Of a stretch of DNA of 64,000 nucleotides, positions 1-10,762 are shown piece by piece. Below the pieces are notes generated by a model. It searched no databases, had not been told where the DNA came from, and was given only the letters and a program-made list of their open reading frames with translations. Source of the DNA: Narthecium ossifragum (lineage: Eukaryota; Streptophyta; Magnoliopsida; Dioscoreales; Nartheciaceae); the NCBI GenBank assembly GCA_963920575.1, contig OY986971.1, positions 14,560,492 through 14,624,491 on the forward strand, given 5' to 3'. Each line of letters opens with the position of its first letter. Position 1 is the first letter of the stretch. The translations under genes and the position numbers were made by a program.

Positions 1-738
1 CCTCCTGATTGGTCGTTGTCCTTTGAAATAATGTGTGATGCTTCTGATTATGCTATAGGGGTTGTTCTAGGACAAAGGCTAAATAAGGTCTCTCATGCTA
101 TTTATTATGCAAGTCGTACACTCAATGATGCTCAAATCAATTACTCAACTACTGAAAAAGAATTACTTGCTGTTGTTTTTGCATTGGAGAAATTTCGCTC
201 TTATTTGATTGGATCTAAAGTTATTATTTATTCAGATCATGCAGCATTGAAATATCTACTAACCAAAAAGGATACAAAGCCAAGGTTAATCAGGTGGATC
301 CTACTGCTGCAAGAGTTCGATTTGGAAATAAGGGACAAGAAAGGGAGCGATAATGTAGTGGCAGATCACTTGTCACGACTTGAACACATGGGCGGCCCTA
401 AGGATGTACAACCCATCCAAGAATGCTTTCCCGATGAACAACTATTTTCTGTGAATGGTAAAGAGCCCTGGTATGCGGATATTGTTAACTATCTAGCTAG
501 TAATGTTCTGCGTGCTGATCTAAGTTCACAAGAAAAGAAAAGATTTTTGTCCACAGTCAGATATTACTTTTGGGATGACCCTTATTTATTTAAACATTGT
601 CCTGATCAAATAATAAGGCGTTGTATTCCAGAATATGAGCATGACCATATATTGAAATTTAGTCATGAATTAACGTGTGGAGGACACTTTGGAGGTAAGA
701 AAACTGCTTTTAAAGTTCTTCAATCTGGTTTCTTTTAG
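1..738 (+). pseudogene. Athila pol, RNase H domain and start of integrase finger
   Basis: Reading frame 1 is open from the window edge. It starts with [15 protein letters not shown], the RNase H segment of gypsy polymerases, then [30 protein letters not shown] and DHLSRL, all standard RNase H landmarks. After residue 200 (counted from base 16) come the histidines of the integrase HHCC finger ([12 protein letters not shown]). The frame stops at TAG 736-738, where relatives in this window have Trp (FYWP). A single G-to-A change from TGG explains it, because the same frame continues open to 1749. Known role: degradation of the RNA strand during reverse transcription. The protein here would be truncated before integrase. 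Confidence 0.9.
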
Positions 739-1749
739 CCTACATTATTCAAAGATGCATTTAATTTTGTTGCTAAGTGTGACAGATGTCAACGGTCAGG
801 GAACATAAGCAAAAGGAATGAGATGCCTCTTACAAATAATCTGGTGGTGGAATTGTTTGATGTTTGGGGCATAGACTTTATGGGACCGTTTCCTCCATCA
901 TACGGGTACACGTATATTCTTGTTGCTGTAGATTATGTGTCTAAGTGGATTGAAGCAATTGCAACCAGGAACAATGACAGCAAGACCGTGGTGGGATTCT
1001 TGAAAGATATGATTTTTACAAGGTTTGGTACACCTCGGGCGATTATAAGTGATGGGGGATCACACTTTTGCAATACAGCGTTTGATGCATTGTTGAAGAA
1101 ATACAACATCACTCATCGGGTCGCAACTCCTTACCACCCTCAAACGTTGGGCCAAGTGGAGGTGAGCAATAGGCAAATAAAGACAATCCTGGAACGAGTT
1201 GTTGGCACTACAAGGAAGGATTGGGCAGTGAAATTGAATGATGTTCTTTGGGCGTATCGCACCGCATATAAAACTCCAATTGGTATGAGCCCTTATCGCA
1301 TTGTCTTTGGAAAAGCATGTCATCTACCGGTGGAATTGGAGTATAGGGCCTATTGGGCAATAAAGCAGCTGAATTTTGACATGAGAGAAGCGGGGGATAT
1401 GAGAAAGATGCAATTGAATGAATTGGATGAGCTGCGGAATGAAGCGTACGAGAATGCTAAGATTTACAAGGAAAGAACCAAGCTCTATCATGATAAAGTA
1501 ATACAACGGAAGGAGTTTACACCAGGTATGAAAGTTTTACTTTATAACTCACGAATGAAATTCTTTCCAGGTAAATTAAGGTCAAGATGGACGGGTCCCT
1601 TTAAAGTGACACAAGTATCTCCTCATGGTGCTGTTGAAATTGAGAATGAAAAGAGTGGAAGCAAATTCAAAGTCAATGGGCACCGTTTGAAGCGGTATTT
1701 GGAAGGACAATCAGAAGTTGTGGATGCAGCAAATTTTGTTGAACCTTAA
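739..1749 (+). pseudogene. Athila pol, integrase
   Basis: This continues the same frame after the TAG at 736. The finger cysteines are in [10 protein letters not shown]. The DDE catalytic core is visible: D in [10 protein letters not shown] in IISDGGSHF about 60 residues later, and E in [11 protein letters not shown]. The C-terminal part contains [28 protein letters not shown] and [11 protein letters not shown], typical of plant Athila/Tat integrases, and ends [15 protein letters not shown] before TAA. The catalytic residues survive, so only the upstream nonsense codon disables this copy as far as can be seen. HPQTLGQ has Leu where relatives have Ser. An internal Met at 823 gives a 308-residue frame, but this is unlikely to be a real start. 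Confidence 0.9.
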
Positions 1750-2946
1750 GGCTTTGCAGTGCGTCTTGCCTAGACGTTAAATAAAGCGCTGGGTGGGAGG
1801 CAACCCACCAAGGTAACCTGTTTTTAAGTTTAAGTTTTAGTTTTCAGTCTTATGTTTCTCTTTTGTTTTTCTTTTAGGTTTTCAGCCACCCGGAGGATCC
1901 TTGAGGAGATGTTCGCTATTCTATCAGGTGGCCTCGTTCTTATTTACAGTATCTTGTCTCTTCCTTCTCTGGAAATTTTTGGATTGCCACCTCCTACATA
2001 TTTTATTGGATAAATGCACACATTGAGGACAATGTTGATTTCAGGTTGGGGGGTGTAGACATTCATGACTTTATTCATGCTACCTTGTAGGTTTAATAGT
2101 GTTAAATTGTACATGAGCTGAAATGTTTATGCTTATTTTACATGCTGCTTTCATATGGATTGGCCGATACATTGATTGCATGTATGATAACCTGAAGGTA
2201 GAATATCATGTGATTCACACACGAACACTTTTTGTGCAGTGGCGATTATACTCACCAGAGGAATGAGCATGCTATTGTCAATCTAGACCATGATTTCGGC
2301 ATTAGCTAGTGTTGAGTATTGCATGCAGAAAAAAAAAGAGAAAAAGTTCTTGAGCTTTAATAAGCTGTGCCTAAACGACTGTTAAGTGATCTACTGAGTA
2401 ACCGGGTGTTCTTGCCTCAGGAAGCGGGGAGCTCGCGTAAAAAGGTAGAATCACTAATAGCTAAAAAAAAAGAAAAAAAAACTACTCAGTGTTTTGTTAA
2501 GTAACCGGGTGTCTGCGCCTCAAGAAGCGGAGAGTGCTCGTGTAAAAAGGCAAAATGTCTGATAGTTAAAAAAAAAAAAAAAAAAACAAACAAACAAGAG
2601 CATGTTGTACTTAAAGTGCGAGGGTTGGATGATTGGTCATGATGATAGTAGTGTGTTTGGACTAATGGTGGGTAGAAGTTGCTTCTGTACGTAACTTTTA
2701 TTTGTCACGTCACATGAGTTCGGCTGAATGGTGATTAGCATGTTTGAAGTGTAGAAGTTGATTTCATGTGTTAGTAGCATGTGCATGAGTATAAGACGTT
2801 TTGTGCTCTGTACTAGATAGAACATTATTGACTTGACAAGGTAGTACTTTTATTATGCATGTCTACAACCTACGACCGTTGGTGTGCTTAATATATTTTA
2901 TGCGCTTGAAATTGCTAGAGACTAGCAATAAGCTGGTTGGGGGGTG
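1750..2946 (+). other. Athila 3' untranslated region and polypurine tract
   Basis: No credible coding sequence. It holds the conserved post-pol segment (gggaggcaaccca near 1795), a GGTTGGGGGGTG tract at about 2045, two diverged copies of a unit containing gtaaccgggtgt and ctcgcgtaaaaa (around 2400 and 2500) each followed by a long A run, and the polypurine tract ggttggggggtg directly before the LTR at 2947. A similar unit occurs near 44880 in Athila element A, so this is shared 3' UTR architecture. Confidence 0.75.
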
Positions 2947-4618
2947 TGATAAGTGCATGAAAGTGCACTCTAAATAGCCTTATAACCATCTCAATTGCTA
3001 GATTATTATCTTTAATCAACATCTTTATTCCTATTTTTATATCTATATGTTGCTTCACATAGTTGTTTGGAAAATGCAGGAAAAAGGAGAAAAGAAGCTG
3101 AAAAGAGTGCATGGATCAACTTTAAAGATTTATCTGTACCTGGTCATGAAGAACCAGAGGATGTGCCATACATGGTTGGAAAGCTCTTGAAGTCTAGATT
3201 CTGGAGAATTTTACGGTTCGTGATTCCGAGTTTCGTAGAGGAAGTTACGGCAATTTCAGTACCGATGCGCAGTCTGAATGGCAGAAAGGAAAATAAGCTG
3301 GAAGTCCGAGCGAAGGTCCGATCGATCGGACCACGCAAAAACGTGACAGAACATGTGTTTTTCAGCCACAACACATCCGATCGATCCCTCCATCGCTCTT
3401 ATGGGGTCCGATCGATCCGACACCAATGGTCCGATCGATCGGACTCGGAAAAAGTCAAAAACAGCGGATTTTTACTCAACCGATCGATCCAACACTCATA
3501 ATTCGATCGATCGGACTTGGGAATTAAAGGGTGACAGAACGTATGCTTTTTAGAGGAACACAATTCGATCGATCGGACCATCGATTGAACTCGGGAAGAG
3601 CCAGAGATGAAGAATTTTTACGAAGTCGATCGATCCGACTCCCTTAGTCCGATCGATCGGGCTCAGGCGTAAATAGAAGTTGGAGATCTCAATGAGACCG
3701 ATTGATCCAACATCCCGAGGAGGATCGATCGGACGTTTCCAGTGAATTAAATCAACGGTTTTGATTTAACCCGAGTTTAGGCCTATAAATAGGATACTTA
3801 GGGTTATCAAAAGGGAACTTTTGGAGGACTTTTTGGTAGCGTTTGGAGGCGAAGAGAAGGGTTCCAGGCTTGGTTTTCTTTTCTTATTTCTTCTTTATTT
3901 CTCCATTAGTTTTGCTGCCCTCATGATGAACATGAGTGGCTAGTTTCTTTTCTAAGGTACCGATGTAGCCCTAACTGAATCATTCTATGTTATTGGATCA
4001 TGATTATTTTATCAGTTTATTTTCCTTGATTTATTCATTATTATAACTGAGATCTTAAATACCTTTATCTGGCCAATAAAAGTATTATAGATTGTTTTAT
4101 GTGAGATTGGGCGAGGGTTCATTCCCTAATCTTGCAGGATCTATGAATGAATGAGTTTATGTCGAGGCCGGGTTCAAGCTAAGAGTATTCTTGGTTCATA
4201 ATTGTTCTTCAGAGCTTAATGGATTCTTGGTTAACACTTAGTTATGGGTTCATTAGCTAGGATTAATTGAGGGTACTTGGTGAAGACCGCGGCCGAACGG
4301 ATCATCATACCGGAAGAACGAGCCCTTGGAATTAAACTGAAATCTTTATTGATTCAATGCATAGAATGAGGATGTTATGGTGAAATCGGAACCTTAGTAT
4401 TCATCCATCATATTTCTATCGTTTTCTTATTTCGTTATTAGGTCATCTATTTTCGAGACTTCATATTTCTTCTTTTCTCTTCCATATTTTCTTTCTTTTC
4501 TGTTCTTTAGCATTTTACTCTATTAATCTCTACAAATCTCTGTGGGTACGATACTCGTCTTGCTACTATACTGATTGCACCGATTCGTATACTTGCGAGA
4601 TATAAAATTTATTCATCA
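2947..4618 (+). repeat. Athila LTR Z1 (3' LTR of element 1)
   Basis: Starts TGATAAGTGCATGAAAGTGC directly after the polypurine tract and ends ATTTATTCATCA, so it is bounded TG...CA. A second copy with the same ends is at 59251-60932, which fixes both borders. A TATA-like motif (gcctataaatagg) lies near 3780. Positions 3310-3740 hold about ten GATCGATC palindromes, several extended to TCCGATCGATCGGA. Short ORFs inside are not genes. The target duplication cannot be checked because the 5' LTR is outside the window. Confidence 0.88.
3310..3740. repeat. GATCGATC palindrome array in LTR Z1
   Basis: About ten sites with core GATCGATC are spaced roughly 20-65 bp apart. The flanks make most of them longer palindromes, for example TCCGATCGATCGGA at about 3318 and 3428. 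The spacer sequences are not repeats of each other. A closely similar block sits in LTR X2 at 48530-48960, although the two LTRs have different ends. Function is unknown. Confidence 0.8.
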
Positions 4619-5045
4619 GCACACGCCGGCATTAGGCTAAGGTTCCACAATTCTACATTAGGTAGCACTCATAGCTAGCTAATGGTTAAGAAACAATAAG
4701 CATTTAAATATATCATTCAACTAAGCATTTAAATGCACATCTGCCCGTAAATCCACCAAAAGACAAACGCCCAATTCAATTCCCAATCTCGATAGAAATC
4801 CCTCGAAAATCCCTTGAAAACGACATGTATGTTTCCTAACATGATTGGGTATCTATCATGGATGAAAACCAATCAAAGGAAATCAGCAAACATAGCTCAG
4901 TGGCCCACGGTCGATGTGACGGTCGATACGACGGTCGACCGTGAGGCCACGGTTGGTCCCACGATCGACGACCAAGCTACCCAGCCACGGTCCTAAGGCA
5001 AATCCGAGCTTCCAAGCCCTTGGGATGGCGATACCGCATATCGAC
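4619..5045. other. Flanking repeat debris with GGTCGA cluster
   Basis: No gene. The last 80 bases (gaccaagctaccc, then aaatccgagcttccaagccc) match a segment found in T-family LTRs at about 32933 and 62211. At 4905-4970 there are five closely spaced ggtcga/gatcga sites, including the 12-bp palindrome ACGGTCGACCGT. This is the same motif type seen in the copia and Athila LTRs. The middle is unremarkable AT-rich sequence. Confidence 0.5.
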
Positions 5046-5534
5046 TGTCACACCTCGACCCAGAAAACCTATCCTGATCGAGACGTGAGTCACATGAACC
5101 TGTTTACATCATCAATAGGCACACAAGTATATAACGGTTTTCACATATAATTTGAACAATATGATCCTCCAGTTCATAACAAAATCGGCAGAGTTTTTTT
5201 TATAATTACAACACAAGAAACCTGTTCATTTTACAATTTCAAGTTGAGCAATGACACCATTATAAATAACTAATTATTACATTTCTCAAATGTCTACATA
5301 AATAATATGACAACATTTCTCAAATACAATTGAATTAATAATCATACAATTCTGTTCTCAAGTATTTCAGATTATATACTAATTTATACATCACTGATTA
5401 AAACTGTAAATTAATTGTAGAAGAACTCCTCAAAGCTCCAAGTCCTCGATCACCTCAACATATCACGCCATCTTCTAGAAGAACACCTGAAAGAAGGAAC
5501 TGCATGGCGGCCCCGGATGGCGGGGGCCGTTACA
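5046..5534 (+). repeat. Putative 489-bp LTR followed by a primer-binding site
   Basis: Begins TGTCACACCTCGACCC and ends GGGGGCCGTTACA. A tRNA-Met-type primer-binding site follows two bases later. Bounds and spacing fit the 5' LTR of a plant gypsy element on the + strand. The first 50 bases resemble the sequence at 51237, an outer end of a T-family LTR in the opposite orientation, so misassignment of one border is possible. No second LTR of this type was found in the window. Confidence 0.5.
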
Positions 5535-5536
5535 GA

Positions 5537-5548
5537 TGGTATCAGAGC
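5537..5548 (+). promoter_or_regulatory. Retrotransposon primer-binding site
   Basis: TGGTATCAGAGC matches the 3' end complement of plant initiator Met tRNA, the usual primer for plant LTR retrotransposons. It follows the TTACA end of the putative LTR by two bases. The next bases (AGG) lack one C relative to the full tRNA complement. Confidence 0.75.
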
Positions 5549-5911
5549 AGGCTGTAAGTCTGTTAGCCGGTTTGTGCCAGCGCGGATGCTGGGCATCTAA
5601 GGGGGTTGGGTTGTGAGACCCGGGGTATTGGGTGTCGGTGTTCGCCTGGAGGGCGTGTGGTCGAACCAGATAACCGGGTAAACAACCCCACGTAGGTAAT
5701 AAGTATATTAGTAACCTTTACAAGACAAAACGCGTTTTAAAGCCGTGATAACAGTGATTCGCCAGAAAACTCCAATGTTAAGCGTGCTTGCCTTGGAGCG
5801 GTCCTGGGATGGGTGACTACTGAAAAGTTTTCCCAGATTTCTGCGGTGAGCCAAAAACGGACAATATTGTGCCGGGTGGGGCCCTCCAGTGGATCCTGAA
5901 CGGAGCCCGAC
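5549..5911 (+). mobile_element. Retrotransposon leader containing a 5S rRNA-like segment
   Basis: Untranslated leader downstream of the primer-binding site. Positions 5762-5818 resemble the internal control region of plant 5S rRNA genes: gttaagcgtgcttg (A-box side) and gggatgggtgac (C-box side) are in the right order and at nearly the right spacing. The remainder (for example gcggtgagccaaaaacggacaatattgtgcc) is typical retrotransposon leader style. The segment is cut at about 5911 by a T-family LTR fragment. It is not a 5S gene: only about half the gene is represented and the middle is diverged. Confidence 0.55.
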
Positions 5912-7053
5912 ATATTACGGGAAGCAACCCCAGCAAACACGACTAACAGTACAACATGCTATCTACACATCCCGGGAGTCGTCACTCTCCCGGTTCACCA
6001 CTACCCCTCACTATGGGGCTAACATGCTCAAATGTATGTACAAGTTATAAAGCGGTAAAGAAAACCACACCTACAAAGCCCCGCGGGCAAAATCCGACAA
6101 AAACACCTCCATGTAACCAAAAGGATCGATCCTTTCCAAGAAAGGATTGATCTTCTTAGCAAACCGAGAGTTCCATCCTTGTCAAGCCAAAAAGGATCGA
6201 TCTTCCCTCCACCAGAAGATTGATCACCTTCGTGACCAAGGACCCCGTCCATGCTGCCAAGCAGAAGATCGATCTTCTTTCACCAGAAGATCGATCATCC
6301 ATGGCCAAGCATGACACCCCAAGAATGATTGATCCTTCCTCAAAGAGGATCGATCCCATTGGGTTCTCCGGCGACCGGCCGGTGAGAAATACCGTCGAAA
6401 ATCTCTACCACATCCCACAAAACCTTGGGATCTGGTAGTACGAAGAACCACGAGTCCAAAACTAATACTTGCACTGAAAACCAACAAGCATGCAAGGAGA
6501 TCTACTCAAAACAAACACAGACAAGCTCAAAACTCACAAAAACCGGAAAAACAAGTAGGTAGCATCCCTACCTAGACTAGAGCAGCTTCAATCCGCGTTG
6601 CTGAGCCTAGGATCATCCTCAATCTCCTCCAAAATCTCGCCAGATCTGAGCTCAAGAACGACGGATTTTAAAAGGAGAAAAGAGAAGGGAGTTGCGTCCA
6701 TTTTATAGACAGACAAACCGACTTATGAATGATCGATCTTTCATGACGATGCAAAGACTTTCTGGCACTAAATGATCGATCTTCTTAGCAAGAAAAGATC
6801 GATCATTTTGTGCAGAAAGCTAGACTTGGGCTAGAACACAAACACAAGCCCGAACCTTTCGATCTCGGGTCCAACTAACTGTTCTAAACAACCATTAACA
6901 CAAACACGGTCAGTGTGTGCACACATGGGTGTGAAACAAACCGACAAGGCGTAATTTACCAAATTGCCCTTGCTGTTCAAGAAACAATACAATCCACCGG
7001 ATCGCGCGCTCGACGTGAAACAAGTAAGTGAGCCATGGGCCTGACCCAGACGG
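5912..7053 (-). repeat. Fragment of T-family chromovirus LTR
   Basis: Collinear with the complete T LTR at 32159-34396 from the segment acgggaagcaacccc onward: cccgggagtcgtcactctcccgg, the paired GATCGATC sites at 6120-6350 and 6728-6805, ttttatagacagac (a TATA box on the minus strand) near 6700, and the tail caaattgcccttgc. It runs into the assembly gap at 7054, where only the last few tens of bases of the LTR would be expected. The first roughly 1 kb of the LTR (in this orientation) is missing. Confidence 0.8.
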
Positions 7054-7253
7054 NNNNNNNNNNNNNNNNNNNNNNNNNNNNNNNNNNNNNNNNNNNNNNN
7101 NNNNNNNNNNNNNNNNNNNNNNNNNNNNNNNNNNNNNNNNNNNNNNNNNNNNNNNNNNNNNNNNNNNNNNNNNNNNNNNNNNNNNNNNNNNNNNNNNNNN
7201 NNNNNNNNNNNNNNNNNNNNNNNNNNNNNNNNNNNNNNNNNNNNNNNNNNNNN
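7054..7253. other. Assembly gap (200 N)
   Basis: Exactly 200 consecutive N. Round numbers usually mean a gap of unknown true size. Sequence on the left is a T LTR tail; sequence on the right is unrelated, so the junction itself cannot be interpreted. Confidence 0.99.
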
Positions 7254-7715
7254 GGCACGGCTGAATCCACACACCCTTCTGATAACCCTGCGCTACGGTT
7301 GGCACACCTCACGTGCCTGACGACCATGTATCCATCCCAAGTACATTTTTGAGCAACAGGGGGTATACACGAGATTTTAGAAGTGGTGTTATGTTGGTGT
7401 GATGGTAGATTAATGTCACCCTTCATTGCTACTTATTCTTGCGCGGTCGCAAGCTTCAGTTCCTTGTATGAAGGGAGAATACGATGAGAGACGATTGTTG
7501 GGTGAAATATGCAATGCCCCGTTGTGTACGAATGTGAGATGCTGCATGGAGTCTAATCCAGTGGTGTGTCCCGTATGGACATTTGGGTTCTAGTCTAAGT
7601 TATTAGACTAGCCATGTTCTAACTAATTATATTAAGATTGGTCCTTGCACCCACTTTGATAATAATGCAGCTCTCTCAATAATAGCGGTGTCTTTTATTC
7701 TCTCCTAGTATATTA
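7254..7715. other. Unassigned non-coding stretch
   Basis: No recognisable coding sequence or repeat partner within the window. The part 7640-7710 (tgcagctctctcaataatag, then a tctttta end) has the look of an LTR tail, but no other copy was seen. The TTA at 7713-7715 is the target duplication of the Harbinger-type element that follows. Confidence 0.4.
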
Positions 7716-7865
7716 GCCCCCGTTTGGTTCGGGGTTAAGGGGAATATGGTTAATGGGGTTAGGGGTAAAAAAAGTGGGGATAAGAAATGAAGGTAAACTT
7801 AATCTACTTTTGGCTCAGAAAACATGGGTAAGTTAGTGGGTTAAGATTGGGATAGGGATAAGAAA

Positions 7866-8265
7866 TTGTAAAATATATAATATTATAATAGTGGAAAAGC
7901 TAGTGGGTTAAGATTATAATATTTGAATTAGCTATTAAATTAATTCAAATATATATACGTAATGTGTCCTAAAATATATAATATTATAATAGTGGGTAAG
8001 CTAGTGGGTTAAGATTATAACATTTGAATTAATTATTAAGTTAATTCAAATGTCTGTAGTGAAGTGCATAAAATATATAATATTGCATCAATGCATCCCC
8101 ATGCAGACCAACTTATATTAATATAATAAAAATATAATATTTATTATTAAAATAATATAAAATAATGTTTGTACACATCAATGTATCCCCATGCGGACCC
8201 ACTTATATTAATATAATAATATTATTTTAATATTTATTATTAAAATAATATAAAATAAAATTTTT
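7866..8265. repeat. Two pairs of tandem repeats in the Harbinger-type element
   Basis: A unit of about 105 bp containing aaatatataatattataatagtgg and agctagtgggttaagattataa occurs at about 7868 and again at about 7972. A second unit of about 90-95 bp (atcaatgcatccccatgc, then acttatattaatataataa) occurs at about 8085 and 8177. Both are imperfect and very AT-rich. Confidence 0.7.
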
Positions 8266-8705
8266 TTGCATGATGTAGACCAATCATGATATGACATGTG
8301 GCATGTGGGCCCACTTATATTAATATTTTATTATAATAACATATGAATAATATTATTTAATACAGTACGCATATAAAACAAATATTATGTGCGCGCAAAA
8401 GTTTTTATACGCTCATAAAAGCGCATACAAAAATGTTTATGGGCTCACAAAAATATTTGCACATAGAAAAACAAACACGCACAAAAAATGTTACTACGCA
8501 CGTAAACATTTTTATACCATCATAAAAATATTTGCATGTATTTTTAGAAGCGTATAAAAATGTCTACTGGCGTAAAAAACAATTTCCTATGCGTAGTGTA
8601 TTAAATAATATTAATAACATATTATTATAATAAAATATTAATATAGGTGGGTCTCACATGCCACATGTTATACCATGATTGGTCCACATTATTTAAAAAA
8701 AATAT
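8262..8705. repeat. Large imperfect inverted repeat
   Basis: The left arm (8265-8360) contains gtagaccaatcatgat, gacatgtggcatgtgggccc and acttatattaatattttatt. The right arm (8590-8690) contains the reverse complement: aataaaatattaatat, gtgggtctcacatgccacatg and atcatgattggtccac. Arms are about 95 bp and separated by about 230 bp rich in short gcacaaaaatgtttata-like repeats. Transcription would give a long hairpin. The arm sequence is related to the unit of the tandem array at 14792-15402. Confidence 0.75.
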
Positions 8706-9426
8706 TATTTTATCCTTCTTTATATATTGGCATCATCAAAATAATATTAAAATATATGTGATGGGTGTAAATGAGAGAGAAAAACTTAACCCTATTTTCA
8801 GATTTAACCCGTTTTAACCCCAAAAGCTTAACCTTTGTTTCATGGGATAGGATAAGGGGGGATATAGTATCCTGGGAGAAGATATCCTAGGAGATGGTGT
8901 GAGGGATAATATTCTTCTCCTATGTTTGGTAGGTAACAGGATAAGGTGGGATAAGATATTAGTTAATATTTAAATATAAAAAAATGGAAACGAATAAATG
9001 ACAAAAAGACCAATTTGCCCTAGCACATACCACATATTTATTGTACCACCAATTCATTCCTTTTCACTTAAGATATCATGTAATTATTTATCCTGCAAAT
9101 ATCAAATGCTTGATTTTTACTTCAAACAATTTTTTGTAACAACTAGTTCCATTAAAGAGATAAAAACAAGACAGTTGTCTAAAGAATGCTACATAGGAAA
9201 TACATAGAATGGTTGTAATATCAAAACATATATACTAGTTAGACAAAAATTATTCATACCAACTAACATTTGTCTCAACTAAAATCCCCAATACCAAGCA
9301 TGTTCAATCAATTAAGAAAAAATAAAATAAACCAACAACAACTAACATTCATCCAACTAAAATCCCACAAAACCAAGCCTATTGGCTCAAATAAGCAAAA
9401 CAAATCCTAATATTCTCAGCAGATCA

Positions 9427-10484
9427 TTACATTCCTTTAAAAATATCATCTATTGAATTCTTATTAAGCAATCGGCGCACCCAACGAACTTTGTTGTCGT
9501 CACTATAACTGAAGAAAAGCTCTGCTCGGCGATTATCTATCACAATAAGCTCTGCCGCATCAAATTTTTCATCCTCAGAAAGTGGAAGTCTATCAAGTTC
9601 GGCAGGAACCAATTTTCTTAAATTTGAACTATCATGTGCATATCCATCCTCTGTGCAATAAGGTTCAATATATTGTCAGATTTCTCACAAAATGTACCAA
9701 ATGTCTCGGTAAATTGAGAAAGATACTATGCTAACTCTGAGATGCCTCTACTTCTTTTTCTTGATTTTTTGCTTGTGCTGGGAGTCTGTTGCTTAGCTGG
9801 TTGTGATCCGTCAATGTTTGCAGAATCATTTATGTCAATAGGAATATTGTGCCCATTTTGTTCTTCATGTTCTATAATCTCAATTGTATCTACTGGTCCT
9901 TCAACCAAATCTCCTGTAGCTCTATCTTTTTCAAAAATAGCTTGCCAATCATCAAAATAAGGAAATGATTTGTTTCTAACATATTTAGCATCAAAAACTT
10001 TCTACACATAAGAAAAGATAAAGTCATGCATCACAATTATATGGTGCTAAAAATATTTGCAAAACTAGTTTGGCATTGGTATAAACTTTACCTTGCAGTA
10101 AGCTTGATAAACATCTTCATCCTCAATAGTTACCATTTTGTCCACATCACTCCATCCAAATCCACTAGTACTCTTCATTCCCCAAATACAATTGTATGTC
10201 TTTTTCCATCCTTTGATCTTTGATTCAATATGAGGATTGGCACGAAGGTCTGTGCCTGGAAAAACACGTACTAGTTTTGCTTCAAGTAATTGCAAATAAC
10301 CTGGTTTAAATCCAGTTTCTTGTCTCCATCCATCAACCACTAATTCCTTCATTGCCAAAATCAAATTTTCCTCTTCCTTTTTTGTCCATACTCTCCTCTT
10401 TGCAACGTCATTTGAATCCTTTGCCTTCATCTTAGATTTTCCTTTTTCAGTAACATTCTGGAAGCTTGGTGCTTGGTTATCCAT
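9427..10484 (-). pseudogene. Harbinger Myb/SANT-like protein (ORF2), disrupted
   Basis: Exon 1 runs 10484-10092. It starts MDNQAPSFQN and contains a Myb/SANT-like domain of the trihelix sort, with RRVWTKKEEENLILAMKEL, then W-containing segments GWRQETGF and IKGWKKTYNCIWGM. It ends at a GT donor (plus-strand 10090-10091). Exon 2 begins after AG at 10001 with KVFDAKYVRNKSFPYFDDWQ, followed by an acidic linker and a basic KKSRKRSRG stretch. In this family the protein carries or guides the transposase to the element ends. Two lesions are visible: an in-frame TAG at 9726-9728, and a one-base loss near 9640 that moves the remaining C-terminal helices (VPAELDRLPLSEDEK...) into another frame. Confidence 0.85.
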
Positions 10485-10762
10485 TCCTAAAATAATATAA
10501 CATTCATTGTAGCAGAAAATGAAGGTAAGAGGAATAATACCAACATTGAATAGTTGTTGGAGAACAATATATTGTTGAATATCCAAAAGACACATGGAAG
10601 ATTTTCACAAGCGACCAAATGTATGACATTATAAAATAAAACAATTTACTCAAAATTAGGTGCAATAGTCTTGAGACATTTTAAAACAAAAGTCAAATGC
10701 TTACTAAATTAAGCAAGAAAAAATCCAAATACAATCCAATCCACAATATATTATTCAATCTA

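Larger units (their letters stand above)
1..4618 (+). mobile_element. Athila-type Ty3/gypsy element 1, 3' half
   Basis: The window opens inside this element. In order it shows RNase H, the HHCC zinc finger, integrase, a long 3' untranslated region with a G-rich polypurine tract, and a 3' LTR. The upstream gag, protease, reverse transcriptase and 5' LTR lie before base 1. The pol frame is closest in style to the Athila/Tat branch, with sequences such as [15 protein letters not shown] and the short [11 protein letters not shown] finger. Just after pol is the segment ggaggcaaccca, which is also found downstream of pol in the Athila copy at 43125. The element is inactive because of a nonsense codon in pol. 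Confidence 0.9.

Noticed and set aside
1060..1506. Minus-strand ORFs over Athila integrase
   Set aside because: Antisense shadows of a well-supported pol frame.
3310..3740. CRISPR-like or iteron-like array
   Set aside because: The regularly recurring element is only 8-14 bp, spacers vary widely, and the sequence is a plant LTR. No cas genes or replicon features are present.
4619..5045. Target duplication for LTR Z1
   Set aside because: The matching 5' LTR flank is outside the window, so it cannot be tested.
5537..5548. tRNA gene at primer-binding sites (also 56626-56637)
   Set aside because: Only the 12-base tRNA 3' complement is present, no cloverleaf.
5762..5818. A functional 5S rRNA gene
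   Set aside because: Only about half the gene is represented, the middle is diverged, and the context is a retrotransposon leader.
6831..7426. ORFs spanning the N gap
   Set aside because: Most of their length is undetermined sequence; they are gap artefacts.
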